Source of the DNA: Pasteurella atlantica
Lineage (GTDB): Bacteria > Pseudomonadota > Gammaproteobacteria > Enterobacterales > Pasteurellaceae
Assembly: GCF_963693435.1 (NCBI RefSeq)
Contig: NZ_OY856306.1
Location: forward strand, 2,108,001 to 2,172,000
Reading direction: 5' to 3'
Length of the DNA: 64,000 bases
Shown here: in pieces, positions 19,488-29,021 of the stretch
How the letters are laid out: the number at the start of each line of letters is the position of its first letter
Numbering within the stretch: position 1 is the stretch's first letter
Made by a program: the position numbers and the translations under genes
Notes under the pieces: model-generated
Told to the model about the DNA's origin: nothing
What the model saw: the letters and a program-made list of their open reading frames with translations, nothing else
The model's database searches: none

Positions 19488-20081
19488 TTGGGAGATGTTA
19501 TTTACTCTCTTAATACTGGATTAAATCCACGCCGTTTTTTTCAATTAAACACGGAAGATGCGATAAACTTTTATATCACTATTAAAGAAATTCGTAATGG
19601 CTCTATATCGCCAACTGAAAAAACAGATAGAATAAATGATGAAGCATTAAAACTTTGCAATAATCGTTCGAATTTAGAAATTGGAGATATCCTTTTTTCT
19701 GGAACAGGAACGATTGGAGAAACTGCCGTGATAAAAGAGGCACCAACAAATTGGAATATTAAAGAAGGGGTTTATGCAATTAAACCTAAAGCAGATTTAA
19801 TACTTTCAGATTTTTTAAGGTTCTTGTTTACTAGTTCACATATTAGAAGTGAATTTTTAAAAAAAGCAGAAGGGGGTACAGTAAAAAGTATTTCTATGAA
19901 AACTTTAAAAAAATCACAAATCCCCCTTCCCAAACTTGATGAGCAAGAACGGATTGTCAAAATTTTAGATAAATTTGACCGCTTAACCAACTCAATTACC
20001 GAAGGGTTGCCAAAAGAAATTGATCTTAGACAAAAACAGTATGAATATTATAGGGATTTGTTATTAAACTTTGATAAGTAA
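19488..20081 (+). CDS. hsdS: HsdS distal half (second target-recognition domain), out of frame
   Basis: Second TRD and second conserved region of the specificity subunit. The only start codon near the beginning is TTG at 19488, without an RBS. The homologous frame actually extends upstream as CEWVRLGDV, back to the G tract, so this is the distal part of one split gene and not a separate gene. The C-terminal repeat [16 protein letters not shown] mirrors the end of the first half, as expected for the two conserved regions of one HsdS. Probably not translated as such when the tract has nine Gs. Confidence 0.85.
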   Translation: MGDVIYSLNTGLNPRRFFQLNTEDAINFYITIKEIRNGSISPTEKTDRINDEALKLCNNRSNLEIGDILFSGTGTIGETAVIKEAPTNWNIKEGVYAIKPKADLILSDFLRFLFTSSHIRSEFLKKAEGGTVKSISMKTLKKSQIPLPKLDEQERIVKILDKFDRLTNSITEGLPKEIDLRQKQYEYYRDLLLNFDK

Positions 20082-20188
20082 GCGGTAAGATTATTATAGT
20101 TTTTTGCAAATTCTGATTAGGATGTAACCGCCTATTACTATTTGATTCAATTAGAAATAAAAAATAAATTTTAGAGCAAAGGATAAAT

Positions 20189-21358
20189 ATGGATGAATTA
20201 GAATTACAAGGTACATTACAAGATATTGCCCAACACTTAAAAAACAAAGAGAAAAAAGTACAGCTAATCTATGCTTTTAATGGTTCTGGAAAAACACGGC
20301 TTTCTCGTGAATTTAAACAACTTATTTTTCCCAAACATAATACTGATGAAAATGTGGAGCAAATTCAGTTAGCTCGTACAAAAATTCTTTACTACAATGC
20401 CTTTACTGAAGATTTATTTTATTGGAATAATGATTTAAATAATGATGCCGAACCTATACTAAATATCCAATTAAATACTTTTACTGAATGGGTGTTGAAA
20501 GAGCAAGGGCAAGATCAAAATGTCATTGATAATTTTCAATATTATACTAACGATAAATTAACACCTCGTTTTGATGAAAATTTTTCAAAAATTACGTTCT
20601 CCTTTACTCGTGGCGATGATTCATTAGAAGAAAATATTAAAATATCGAAAGGAGAAGAAAGTAATTTCATCTGGAGTATTTTTTATACTCTGATTCAATT
20701 AGTTATATCAGAACTCAATACGGCTGAACCAGAAGACCGTTCAACAAATCAGTTCGATGAATTAGAATATATTTTTATTGATGACCCCGTTAGCTCTTTA
20801 GATGAAAACCATCTAATTCAATTAGCTGTAGATTTAGCACAACTCATTAAATCAAGTAAATCAGAAATCAAATTTATTATTACAACACACAATCCTTTGT
20901 TTTATAATATATTACACAATGAACTCAATCGCGATGATAAGCCTAACAAATATAAAAAGAAAGAATTATATAAATATCAATTAAACAAACGAGAAGACGG
21001 TACATACGAACTGATACAACAACAGAATGACTCACCTTTTTCTTATCACCTTTATTTAAAAAAAGAAATTGAAAAAGCGATTGAAAATAATCAATTAAAA
21101 AAATATCATTTTAATTTCTTAAGGAATATTTTAGAAAAGACATCCACGTTTTTAGGTTATCAAACTTGGGGAGAACTGTTACCTCAGAATAATGATGGTT
21201 TACCAAACCCTTATGAAGCAAGAATTATTAATTTTTCTAGTCATTCTAAACATTCTAGTGAAGAAACCGTTGAATTATCAGAAAATGATAAAAAAGTTTT
21301 AAAAGGATTAGTAGAAAAATTAAATAAAATGTATCAATCTAAATTAGATGATGATTAA
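20189..21358 (+). CDS. prrC: PrrC-like anticodon nuclease / AAA-type ATPase
   Basis: 389 residues, close to E. coli PrrC (396), a latent tRNA-Lys anticodon nuclease kept silent by its type IC partner EcoprrI and released when phage inhibits restriction. Seen: P-loop NGSGKT (31-36), an ABC-signature-like [10 protein letters not shown] (about 155), Walker B with D-loop [11 protein letters not shown] (about 196-206), and a C-terminal region with R312xxxE316 (RNILE) and histidines at 352 and 355 (SSHSKH), which could be the Arg-Glu-His nuclease triad described for PrrC. The position between hsdS and hsdR is the same as in the prr locus. Triad spacing is not identical to the published E. coli numbering as I remember it, so nuclease activity is inferred. 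Otherwise it is an AAA ATPase of unknown target. Confidence 0.75.
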   Translation: MDELELQGTLQDIAQHLKNKEKKVQLIYAFNGSGKTRLSREFKQLIFPKHNTDENVEQIQLARTKILYYNAFTEDLFYWNNDLNNDAEPILNIQLNTFTEWVLKEQGQDQNVIDNFQYYTNDKLTPRFDENFSKITFSFTRGDDSLEENIKISKGEESNFIWSIFYTLIQLVISELNTAEPEDRSTNQFDELEYIFIDDPVSSLDENHLIQLAVDLAQLIKSSKSEIKFIITTHNPLFYNILHNELNRDDKPNKYKKKELYKYQLNKREDGTYELIQQQNDSPFSYHLYLKKEIEKAIENNQLKKYHFNFLRNILEKTSTFLGYQTWGELLPQNNDGLPNPYEARIINFSSHSKHSSEETVELSENDKKVLKGLVEKLNKMYQSKLDDD

Positions 21359-21378
21359 AAGAGTATAAAGGTAAAAAT

Positions 21379-24300
21379 ATGACTACAACAAAACCCATCA
21401 CAGAATCAAAAAACTTTATCATTTTAGATAAATATAGCCCTATTGAACAATCTGGAAGCTACCAAACTGAAAGTGATTTAGAAAAAGAATTGATTTCTGA
21501 TCTTGTTAATCAAGGATACGAATACCGCCAAGATTTAAATTCAAACGATAAACTACTCGCTAATCTTCGTAAACAATTACAAAACTTAAATAAGATGAAT
21601 TTTAGTGATGATGAATGGCAACGCTTTTTAAGTGAATATTTAGACAAACCAAGCGATACGATTATTGATAAAACTTGCAAAATTCATCATAACCATATTT
21701 ATGATTTTGTTTTTGATGATGGACATATCCAAAATATTTATTTGTTAGATAAGAAAAATATAACACGCAATACCTTACAAGTTATCAATCAATTTGAACA
21801 AAGAGGTGAGCATACTAATCGCTATGATGTCACTATTTTAATCAATGGCTTACCACTTATTCAAATTGAACTGAAAAAACGTGGGATGGCAATTAAAGAG
21901 GCTTTTAATCAAATTCATCGCTACACCAAGGAAAGTTTTAATAGTGAACATTCTCTCTTTAAATTTTTGCAGATCTTTGTCATTTCAAACGGAACAGATA
22001 CCCGCTATTTTGCCAATACCACAAAACGAGATAAAAATAGTTTCGATTTTACAATGAACTGGGCAAAATCAAACAACGAACTTATTAAGGATTTAAAAGA
22101 TTTTACAGCGACATTCTTTCAAAAAAATACGCTTTTAAAGGTATTGTTAAAATACAGTGTTTTCGATACTAATAACACCCTTTTAATTATGCGACCTTAT
22201 CAAATTGCTGCAACAGAACGCATTTTATGGAAGATTGAAAGCTCTTACAATGCCAAAAATTGGAGTAATACGGAAAGTGGCGGTTACATTTGGCACACTA
22301 CAGGATCGGGCAAAACATTAACAAGTTTTAAAGCAGCTCGATTAGCAACAGATTTAACATTTATTGATAAAGTATTTTTTGTGGTTGATAGAAAAGATTT
22401 AGACTATCAAACAATGAGAGAGTATCAAAATTTCTCACCAGATAGTGTCAATGGTAGTGAAAGCACGGCAGGGCTAAAACGAAATATAAAAAAAGATGAT
22501 AATAAAATTATCGTTACCACTATTCAAAAACTCAATAATTTAATAAAAAGTGAAGATAATTTAGATATTTATAAAAGGCAGGTTGTCTTTATTTTTGATG
22601 AATGTCACCGTAGCCAATTTGGTGAAGCACAAAAAAACATTAAGAAAAAATTTAGAAAATATTATCAATTTGGTTTTACTGGAACTCCAATCTTCCCACA
22701 GAATGCGCTTGGCAGTGAAACGACTGCAAGTGTATTTGGATGCGAATTACATTCTTATACTATTACTGACGCTATTCGCGATGAAAAAGTCTTAAAATTT
22801 AAAGTAGATTATAACAATGTTCGCCCACAGTTCCAGTTGCTTGAAAATGAAATAGATGAGCAAAAATTAACAACTTATGAAAATAAACAAGCACTCCTCC
22901 ATCCTCAACGGATCAATGAAATCACAAATTATATATTAAGTAATTTTCATCAAAAAACCCACCGCTTTACCACACAATCAAAAGGGTTTAATGCAATGTT
23001 TGCAGTAAGTTCTGTTGAGGCTGCAAAACTGTATTATGACGCATTTAAAAGATTACAAAAAACTGCCCATAAGCCACTAAAAGTAGCGACTATTTTTTCA
23101 TTCACACCTAATGAAGAGCAAGATGCAAAGGGCAATATTGCAGATGAAAGTTTTGACGTCACGGCAATGAATACAAGTAGTAAAGAATTTTTAACAATGG
23201 CGATTGATGATTATAATCGTAAATTTCAAACTAATTTCAGTGTAGAGAGCAAATCTTTTCAAAATTATTATCGAGATCTCTCCTTACGAGTAAAAAATCA
23301 AGAAATTGATTTACTCATTGTGGTCGGGATGTTTTTAACGGGGTTTGATGCGGTCACTTTAAATACATTATTTGTAGATAAAAATTTACGTTTTCACGGA
23401 CTTATACAAGCTTATTCACGAACCAATCGTATTTATAATGCAACTAAATCTTTTGGAAATATTGTTACTTTCCGTAATTTAGAGAAAGCTACCATTGATG
23501 CCATTACTCTATTTGGTGATAAGAACACCAAAAATGTTGTTCTTGAAAAAAGCTATAAAGAGTATATGCAAGGCTATGAAGATAATCTTACAGGAAAATT
23601 CCAGCGTGGTTATTTAGCCATTATTGAAGAATTAAAACAACATTTTCCCGCTCCTGAAAAAATTAAAACAGAAGCAGACAAAAAAGAATTTGTAAAACTA
23701 TTTAGTGAATACTTACGTGTAGAAAATATTTTGCAAAATTATGATGAATTTAGTGCATTACAAAAAGCACAAACTCTTGATTCTAGCAATGTAAATTTAG
23801 TAGAAGAATGCCAAGGTAAATATGGCGTATCTCATAAAAAGCTAATAGAAATGCAGAATACACTTATTCCAACAGAGCGTGAAATCCAAGATTATCGTTC
23901 AACTTATAACGATATTAGAGAATGGTTGCGTCAAGAAAAATCAAATTCTAAACAAGAGCAACTTACTATTGATTGGGATGATGTTACCTTTGAAGTTGAT
24001 TTATTGAAGTCACAAGAAATAAATTTAGACTATATTTTAGAACTGATTTTTGAACAGCATAAAATAACTCAAAATAAACCTGCTTTAATATCAGAAATTC
24101 GTCGTATAATTCGTTCAAGTCTTGGGCATCGTGCAAAAGAAAGTTTAATCGTTGATTTTATCAATCACACTAATTTAGATGAAATAATAGATAAAACAAT
24201 GATTATTGAAGTATTCTTCCGATTTGCACAACAAGAACAACAACGAGAAGCTAACGAGCTAATTGACGCTGAAAATCTAAATGAAGAAGCCACAAAACGT

Positions 24301-24474
24301 TATATTAAAACGTCATTAAAACGTGAGTATGCCAGTGAAAATGGGACTGAATTAAATGATATTCTACCCAAAATGAGCCCTTTAAATCCTAAGTATTTAA
24401 CAAAAAAACAGGCTATTTTCCAGAAAATAGCCACTTTTGTGGAAAAATTTAAAGGTGTTGGAGGGACGCTTTAA
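21379..24474 (+). CDS. hsdR: Type I restriction endonuclease subunit HsdR
   Basis: Motor and nuclease subunit: cuts unmodified DNA after ATP-driven translocation. 1031 residues, as for EcoR124I HsdR (1038), supporting type IC. The N-terminal nuclease domain shows [19 protein letters not shown] (about 155-173) with the D...ExK pattern. The SF2 motor has Walker A TGSGKT (about 307-312), DECHRSQFG (about 407-415), and GFTGTP. The C-terminal helical region follows. The stop overlaps the convergent kdkA stop by 4 bp. No frameshift seen, so restriction is probably intact. Confidence 0.96.
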   Translation: MTTTKPITESKNFIILDKYSPIEQSGSYQTESDLEKELISDLVNQGYEYRQDLNSNDKLLANLRKQLQNLNKMNFSDDEWQRFLSEYLDKPSDTIIDKTCKIHHNHIYDFVFDDGHIQNIYLLDKKNITRNTLQVINQFEQRGEHTNRYDVTILINGLPLIQIELKKRGMAIKEAFNQIHRYTKESFNSEHSLFKFLQIFVISNGTDTRYFANTTKRDKNSFDFTMNWAKSNNELIKDLKDFTATFFQKNTLLKVLLKYSVFDTNNTLLIMRPYQIAATERILWKIESSYNAKNWSNTESGGYIWHTTGSGKTLTSFKAARLATDLTFIDKVFFVVDRKDLDYQTMREYQNFSPDSVNGSESTAGLKRNIKKDDNKIIVTTIQKLNNLIKSEDNLDIYKRQVVFIFDECHRSQFGEAQKNIKKKFRKYYQFGFTGTPIFPQNALGSETTASVFGCELHSYTITDAIRDEKVLKFKVDYNNVRPQFQLLENEIDEQKLTTYENKQALLHPQRINEITNYILSNFHQKTHRFTTQSKGFNAMFAVSSVEAAKLYYDAFKRLQKTAHKPLKVATIFSFTPNEEQDAKGNIADESFDVTAMNTSSKEFLTMAIDDYNRKFQTNFSVESKSFQNYYRDLSLRVKNQEIDLLIVVGMFLTGFDAVTLNTLFVDKNLRFHGLIQAYSRTNRIYNATKSFGNIVTFRNLEKATIDAITLFGDKNTKNVVLEKSYKEYMQGYEDNLTGKFQRGYLAIIEELKQHFPAPEKIKTEADKKEFVKLFSEYLRVENILQNYDEFSALQKAQTLDSSNVNLVEECQGKYGVSHKKLIEMQNTLIPTEREIQDYRSTYNDIREWLRQEKSNSKQEQLTIDWDDVTFEVDLLKSQEINLDYILELIFEQHKITQNKPALISEIRRIIRSSLGHRAKESLIVDFINHTNLDEIIDKTMIIEVFFRFAQQEQQREANELIDAENLNEEATKRYIKTSLKREYASENGTELNDILPKMSPLNPKYLTKKQAIFQKIATFVEKFKGVGGTL

Positions 24475-25175
24475 CTCTTATACCCAACCAACAAACTCTG
24501 CCAATCTTGTTTATCAAAACGAATATTCAAGCGTTGTACTTCTTTATTAAAAGATCGTAGTAATCTTTCAAGGTTACTACTCTTCCAATCATCCCCTTGC
24601 TGAATACCGCATTTATCAAAATCAATGAGCCAAAACTGATTATTGTTTTCATCAAATAAAATATTATGGATATTCAAATCACTATGGTGAATTTGGTGTT
24701 GGTGAAGTTGTTTAATCAGTTTTCCAATCTCAATGTATTGCTGTGAAGATAACCTATTTTGTTGTAAAAATTGACTAAGATCTTGAGCGTTTTCGATTTT
24801 TTCAATTAAAATATCGGCTGAATAAAAACAACATTTTTTAGTAATTTTTACTGCAATAGGACGAGGGATAGGTAATCCCTCCTGAGACATTTTTTGTAGC
24901 AAATTAAACTCTTGTACAGCTCTTGTTTGCTCAAAACTAGTAAAAAAATAGCTATCCTTAATCAATTTCCCAAATAATCCACCACGATAATAATGACGTT
25001 TTACACTATTGACACCCATTAACTGCTCTGTTTTTAAAAACCACGTGATACCTCGTCCTTTAGAAGAACCAAGTAACCACTCACTTTCGAAAAAAGAGAC
25101 GGTATCTAATAAAGTTTTAATCGCAGATTGTTGCGTATCGCTGATAAATTGTTGGTTAAATTGATAATAGTCCAT
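24471..25175 (-). CDS. kdkA: 3-deoxy-D-manno-octulosonic acid kinase
   Basis: Phosphorylates the single Kdo residue of lipid A-Kdo in lipooligosaccharide-producing Pasteurellaceae. 234 residues with a kinase-like fold: [14 protein letters not shown] in the N-lobe, catalytic loop [11 protein letters not shown] (about 157-167) and metal-binding WLIDFDKC (about 177-184). Converges with hsdR with 4-bp overlap of the stop codons, so this is the right border of the restriction island. Confidence 0.93.
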   Translation of the reverse strand: MDYYQFNQQFISDTQQSAIKTLLDTVSFFESEWLLGSSKGRGITWFLKTEQLMGVNSVKRHYYRGGLFGKLIKDSYFFTSFEQTRAVQEFNLLQKMSQEGLPIPRPIAVKITKKCCFYSADILIEKIENAQDLSQFLQQNRLSSQQYIEIGKLIKQLHQHQIHHSDLNIHNILFDENNNQFWLIDFDKCGIQQGDDWKSSNLERLLRSFNKEVQRLNIRFDKQDWQSLLVGYKS

Positions 25176-25265
25176 TAAATTTTAATTAAGTAAAAGGAAC
25201 ATTTTCGCAGAGATAGATAAAAGATCAACATTTAGTTGCAATAAATTTACCGATTACCGTAAATT

Positions 25266-25337
25266 TTTGTTAGACTGTCGTCCCTTTCAGGCGTGGACGT
25301 TTCTGCTAACCTGTGTGTATATTAATAAAAATATACA
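25266..25337 (+). promoter_or_regulatory. Structured leader upstream of the queuosine transporter gene
   Basis: The 5' leader shows GTTAG (25269-25273) pairing CTAAC (25306-25310), an inner stem CGTCC (25279-25283) with GGACG (25295-25299), and a loop whose CAG(G) (25288-25291) can pair with (C)CTG just downstream (25310-25313), a possible pseudoknot. A second hairpin TGTATATT/AATATACA follows at 25316-25337. The transporter start and RBS (GGAG) are 35 nt further on. A preQ1- or pterin-responsive element would fit the genes downstream, but I do not recognise a known riboswitch class. Confidence 0.4.
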
Positions 25338-25371
25338 ATCCATCAATCTGTTTTATTGCTTTGGAGAAACA

Positions 25372-25929
25372 ATGACGTTACCATCCTTTCGAGGAATTGG
25401 GTTTTCTTTCCCCTTTTTCTTGGTGTTTTTATATGTGATGAGCATTTTGCTCGCTAATTTAACGCTAGATACTTTTATTACATTGCCTTTTTATGGAATG
25501 CTTTCTATTGGAACCCTTTTCTTTGCTGCCATTTTTACCCTGCGAGATAAAATTCATTTTTATGGTGGCTTAAACCTTGTTTATTGGGCAATTTGTATAG
25601 CAGTTATCGTCAATATTATTGTCTCTTATTGGCTAAATGTACCAAGCCGTTTTATCTTTGCTTCTTTTTTATCAATAAGTGTTAGTGAACTCGCTGATAC
25701 TGCTGTTTTTCATCGTTTTAAACATCGACGATTTGTTATTCGTGTATTGAGTTCTAATGCGTTAAGTGTGCCACTAGATAGTATTTTATTTACTTTTTTA
25801 GCTTTTTACGGTGTGTTACCTTTAACAGAAATCTGGCAAATTATTTATGCGGATATCATTGTAAAATATGGTATTGCAATGCTATTTATTGCTAAATTTT
25901 GGCAATTTAAACGCTTACAACAAGCCTAA
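25372..25929 (+). CDS. Queuosine-precursor transporter, VUT/YhhQ family
   Basis: Integral membrane protein of the VUT (YhhQ, COG1738) family, whose members import preQ0/preQ1. 185 residues from the ATG at 25372, which has RBS GGAG; a longer open frame reaches back to 25267 but its first 35 residues are not membrane-like and overlap the structured leader. Five to six hydrophobic segments. The family pattern is clear in SVSELADTAVFHRFKH (about 102-117) and SVPLDSILFTFLAFYG. Followed by a QueF-like protein gene and folE, all on the plus strand. Confidence 0.8.
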   Translation: MTLPSFRGIGFSFPFFLVFLYVMSILLANLTLDTFITLPFYGMLSIGTLFFAAIFTLRDKIHFYGGLNLVYWAICIAVIVNIIVSYWLNVPSRFIFASFLSISVSELADTAVFHRFKHRRFVIRVLSSNALSVPLDSILFTFLAFYGVLPLTEIWQIIYADIIVKYGIAMLFIAKFWQFKRLQQA

Positions 25930-25958
25930 TTTATTATTGTTTAAAAAAGGAAAACAAA

Positions 25959-26363
25959 ATGACAAATGAAATTTTAGATCTACACCAAAATGTAGCAGAA
26001 CAGAAACACAAAATTTCACCGATGAACGTAATCGATAACCCTAATCCAAAAATGGATACTGAAGTCGAACATATTCTCTATTTACCCGAACTTTGTCCTG
26101 CCTCTAAAAACCCAAAACAAGGGAGTTTTATTACTCTGCGTTATAAAAATAGCAACCATTTTTTAGAACTGTTTAGCCTTGATAAACATATAGATAGCTA
26201 TATTGGGCATACTATTGTGCGAGATATGGAATATTTTGTGCAAACCATCGCTCAAGCAGCGGCAGATATTTTAAAGGAAACAGTCATCGCAAGTGCAAAA
26301 ATAGATTATAATCTCATTCGCCAGTGTCAAAAAATTTATGTTGTAGCGAAACCTTCAATTTAA
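25959..26363 (+). CDS. QueF-like T-fold protein of unknown activity
   Basis: 134 residues, no signal peptide. The stretch LCPASKNPKQGSFITLRYK (about 48-66), then LELFSLDKHIDSYIGH and a long helix, aligns by eye with the catalytic half of QueF, the NADPH-dependent preQ0 reductase. The nucleophilic cysteine position is kept (about Cys49). The Asp found seven residues later in QueF (CxxxxxPD) is Lys here, and the ESKS NADPH-binding motif and FHE are absent. So it is probably a T-fold relative and not a working QueF. Between the queuosine transporter and folE, 29 bp after the former, with RBS AAAGGAAA. Function unknown; role in deazapurine or pterin metabolism inferred from context only. Confidence 0.6.
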   Translation: MTNEILDLHQNVAEQKHKISPMNVIDNPNPKMDTEVEHILYLPELCPASKNPKQGSFITLRYKNSNHFLELFSLDKHIDSYIGHTIVRDMEYFVQTIAQAAADILKETVIASAKIDYNLIRQCQKIYVVAKPSI

Positions 26364-26427
26364 TTTTTAACATTGAATTTTCAAAGTAATTTGATAAAAT
26401 CCATCCCTCAACTATTAGAGAGAGACT

Positions 26428-27084
26428 ATGAACACAACAACATTTGAAGCTGACAATGTGCGTAATGCGTTATTGGAAAAAGGTATTGAAACACCAATGA
26501 TTACGCCAATCAAAGATAAAGAAAGCCGTAAAACGGAAATTCAGCAGCATTTTCAAGCTATTATGGAATTATTGGGGATGGATTTACGAGATGATAGCCT
26601 TGAAGAAACACCACATCGTTTGGCAAAAATGTATGTTGATGAGATTTTTAGTGGCTTAGACTACGATACTTTTCCTAAAATCACAAAAATAAAGAACCAA
26701 ATGAAAGTGAGTGAAATGGTACTCGTCGATGAAATCACTTGTACTAGCACTTGCGAACATCATTTTGTCACTATTGATGGAAGTGTCTCTGTCGCTTATT
26801 ACCCTAAAAATTGGATTATTGGCTTATCTAAAATTAATCGTGTTGTACAATTTTTTGCTCAACGCCCTCAAGTTCAAGAACGTTTTACTGAACAAGTGCT
26901 TACCGCCTTTCAAACTATTTTGGATACAGATGATGTTGCTGTTTTTGTCAAAGCAACCCATTTTTGTGTAAAATGTCGTGGTATAAAAGATACCCACAGC
27001 AAAACCATCACCTCTGCATTTGGAGGAGTATTTTTACAAGATAGAGAAACCCGTAAAGAGTTTTTAACCTTAATAAAAAAATAA
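26428..27084 (+). CDS. folE: GTP cyclohydrolase I
   Basis: Converts GTP to 7,8-dihydroneopterin triphosphate, shared first step of folate and queuosine pathways. 218 residues. Zinc and active-site residues are present in [14 protein letters not shown] (about 108-121) and in [11 protein letters not shown] (about 178-188). Ends with a USS. Its position after a queuosine-precursor transporter and a QueF-like protein hints that it serves deazapurine as well as folate metabolism. Confidence 0.96.
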   Translation: MNTTTFEADNVRNALLEKGIETPMITPIKDKESRKTEIQQHFQAIMELLGMDLRDDSLEETPHRLAKMYVDEIFSGLDYDTFPKITKIKNQMKVSEMVLVDEITCTSTCEHHFVTIDGSVSVAYYPKNWIIGLSKINRVVQFFAQRPQVQERFTEQVLTAFQTILDTDDVAVFVKATHFCVKCRGIKDTHSKTITSAFGGVFLQDRETRKEFLTLIKK

Positions 27085-27132
27085 GCGGTACGATCTTATT
27101 TAAAATTTACCAATTTTCGGAGTAATTCTATT

Positions 27133-28914
27133 ATGGATTCAGCATTAATTTTATCCATCATTGTTGGATTAGGCATTGCCGCACAATGGTTAGCTTGGTA
27201 TTTAAAACAGCCCTCTATTCTGTATTTATTATTAATTGGAATTTTAGTTGGACCTGTTTTAAATGTTTTTCATCCTGATGAAGTTTTAGGTGATCTGCTC
27301 TTCCCCTTTATCTCTCTTGGTGTTGCAATTATTCTATTTGAGGGCGCATTAACACTAGAATTTAAAGAAATTCAACATCATGGTAGAGTAGTTAAGCTCC
27401 TCGTTTCTGTTGGAATGCTCATTACTATTGCGGTTATATCCCTCGCAACTTATGGTTTATTTGATATAGACTGGCGAATAGCTTTATTATTTGGCGCATT
27501 AGTTTGTGTGACAGGTCCAACTGTTATTATTCCTTTGCTACGTAGTGTTTGTCCTAATAACTCTATTTCTAATATTTTAAAATGGGAGGGAATTTTAATT
27601 GATCCTATTGGTGCTATTGCGGTCGTTTTGGTTTATGAATATATTATTTCAGATGGTGCTTCTAATGGTTTTTTAACCTTTGGTACAATTATCCTTATTG
27701 CTGCAGCGCTAGGTATGGTTGGTGCGCTTATTTTAGCCAAATTAATTAAATACCATCTTATTCCTGACTACCTACGAAATGTGTTTGTACTTGCTTATGT
27801 TTTACTTCTTTTCTCTGTTTCAAATGCACTGTCTCACGAATCGGGATTGTTAACTGTTACTGTATTAGGGGTTGCTCTTGCAAACTGGAAAAACTTTCCT
27901 AAAGATAATATATTAGAGTTTAAAGAGTCCATCACAGTTTTATTAATCTCCGTATTATTTATTATTTTAGCCGCAAGAGTAGATTTAAATGCACTACTGA
28001 GTGTTGGATTCTCAGGCTTTGTACTATTACTCGTGGCAATGTTTGTTGCCCGTCCTCTTGCTATTTGGGTGTCTGCAATAGGTTCAAAATTAACATTCAA
28101 TGAAAAACTAATGATCAGTTGGATAGGTCCTCGTGGTATTGTAGCAGCGGCTATTTCATCGCTTTTTGCGATACGCCTACAAGATCAAGGTATCAAAGGT
28201 GTAGAATTACTTGTTCCGTTAGTATTTACCATTATTATTGGAACCGTATTTATTCAAGGATTAGGAGCAAAACCTATTGCAACCTTTCTCAAAGTGCGAC
28301 AAGTTGCCAATACAGGTGTACTAATTATTGGTTCTAATCCTGTGGCACTAATGATTGCAAAATCTTTGAATGATTTAGGCATTGAAGTGGTTATGGCAGA
28401 TACTTATTATAACGGATTAGCCAAAGCCCGAATGATGGGGATACGTACTTATTATGGTAGTCCTCTCTCTAATCACGCAGATAATCACCTAGACCTAATA
28501 GGTATTGGTCACTTATTCACAATGAGTACAGATCGAGAAATGAACTTACTTTCAGCCACACATTACCTACACGATTTTGGCGAAAAAAATATTTTCCGTT
28601 TAGAGTTTAATGATGAAACAAATGTAACTGAACGTAATCAAAAACAGAATGGTTTTAACTTTAACTATCTATTTGGAAAAGATATTACTTACGCCAGATT
28701 GACCACAATGTTAAATAAAAATGCGAAAATTAAAGTGACTAATCTAACAGATAACTACAATTATGAAGAGTATAAAGCGAATAACCCTGCTTTTATTCCA
28801 CTTTATACTGTTGATAAAAATGGATTGCTACACATCGTTAATGAAAGAAAAACAATCAAAAAGGATCGTAAATTAGTCTCTCTAGTTTTATCAGATGAAG
28901 AGATGAATTCATAG
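27133..28914 (+). CDS. CPA1-family cation/proton antiporter with C-terminal Rossmann domain
   Basis: Inner-membrane Na+(K+)/H+ antiporter, involved in pH and ion balance. 593 residues: about 12 hydrophobic segments over residues 1-390, including LFEGALTLEF, the CVTGPTVIIPLL unwound helix region and EGILIDPIGAIAVV with the conserved Asp; then a TrkA-N-like nucleotide-binding domain (from about 395, VLIIGSNPVALMIAKSL). This domain combination resembles KefC/NhaP-type regulated antiporters. RBS CGGAG. Transported ion not determined from sequence. Confidence 0.88.
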   Translation: MDSALILSIIVGLGIAAQWLAWYLKQPSILYLLLIGILVGPVLNVFHPDEVLGDLLFPFISLGVAIILFEGALTLEFKEIQHHGRVVKLLVSVGMLITIAVISLATYGLFDIDWRIALLFGALVCVTGPTVIIPLLRSVCPNNSISNILKWEGILIDPIGAIAVVLVYEYIISDGASNGFLTFGTIILIAAALGMVGALILAKLIKYHLIPDYLRNVFVLAYVLLLFSVSNALSHESGLLTVTVLGVALANWKNFPKDNILEFKESITVLLISVLFIILAARVDLNALLSVGFSGFVLLLVAMFVARPLAIWVSAIGSKLTFNEKLMISWIGPRGIVAAAISSLFAIRLQDQGIKGVELLVPLVFTIIIGTVFIQGLGAKPIATFLKVRQVANTGVLIIGSNPVALMIAKSLNDLGIEVVMADTYYNGLAKARMMGIRTYYGSPLSNHADNHLDLIGIGHLFTMSTDREMNLLSATHYLHDFGEKNIFRLEFNDETNVTERNQKQNGFNFNYLFGKDITYARLTTMLNKNAKIKVTNLTDNYNYEEYKANNPAFIPLYTVDKNGLLHIVNERKTIKKDRKLVSLVLSDEEMNS

Positions 28915-28937
28915 TTTTCTTTCACTCATATTTATCC

Positions 28938-28970
28938 ACTCTTTCCCTTGCTTTTAAAGGGAAAGAGTTT
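28938..28970 (+). terminator. Hairpin terminator after the antiporter gene
   Basis: Perfect 12-bp stem ACTCTTTCCCTT (28938-28949) with AAGGGAAAGAGT (28957-28968), 7-nt loop. Only a short T-run follows on the plus strand. A USS core (minus orientation) follows at about 29000. It lies between convergent antiporter and cdd genes. Confidence 0.65.
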
Positions 28971-29021
28971 CAAAATTGTAAATTTTTACTTCAATGTCAC
29001 CGCTTGATATTACTTAATCTA

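Noticed and set aside
16126-24474. Whole restriction island as a prophage or conjugative element
   Set aside because: No integrase, transposase, tRNA target or direct repeats at the borders; folK and kdkA flank it directly.
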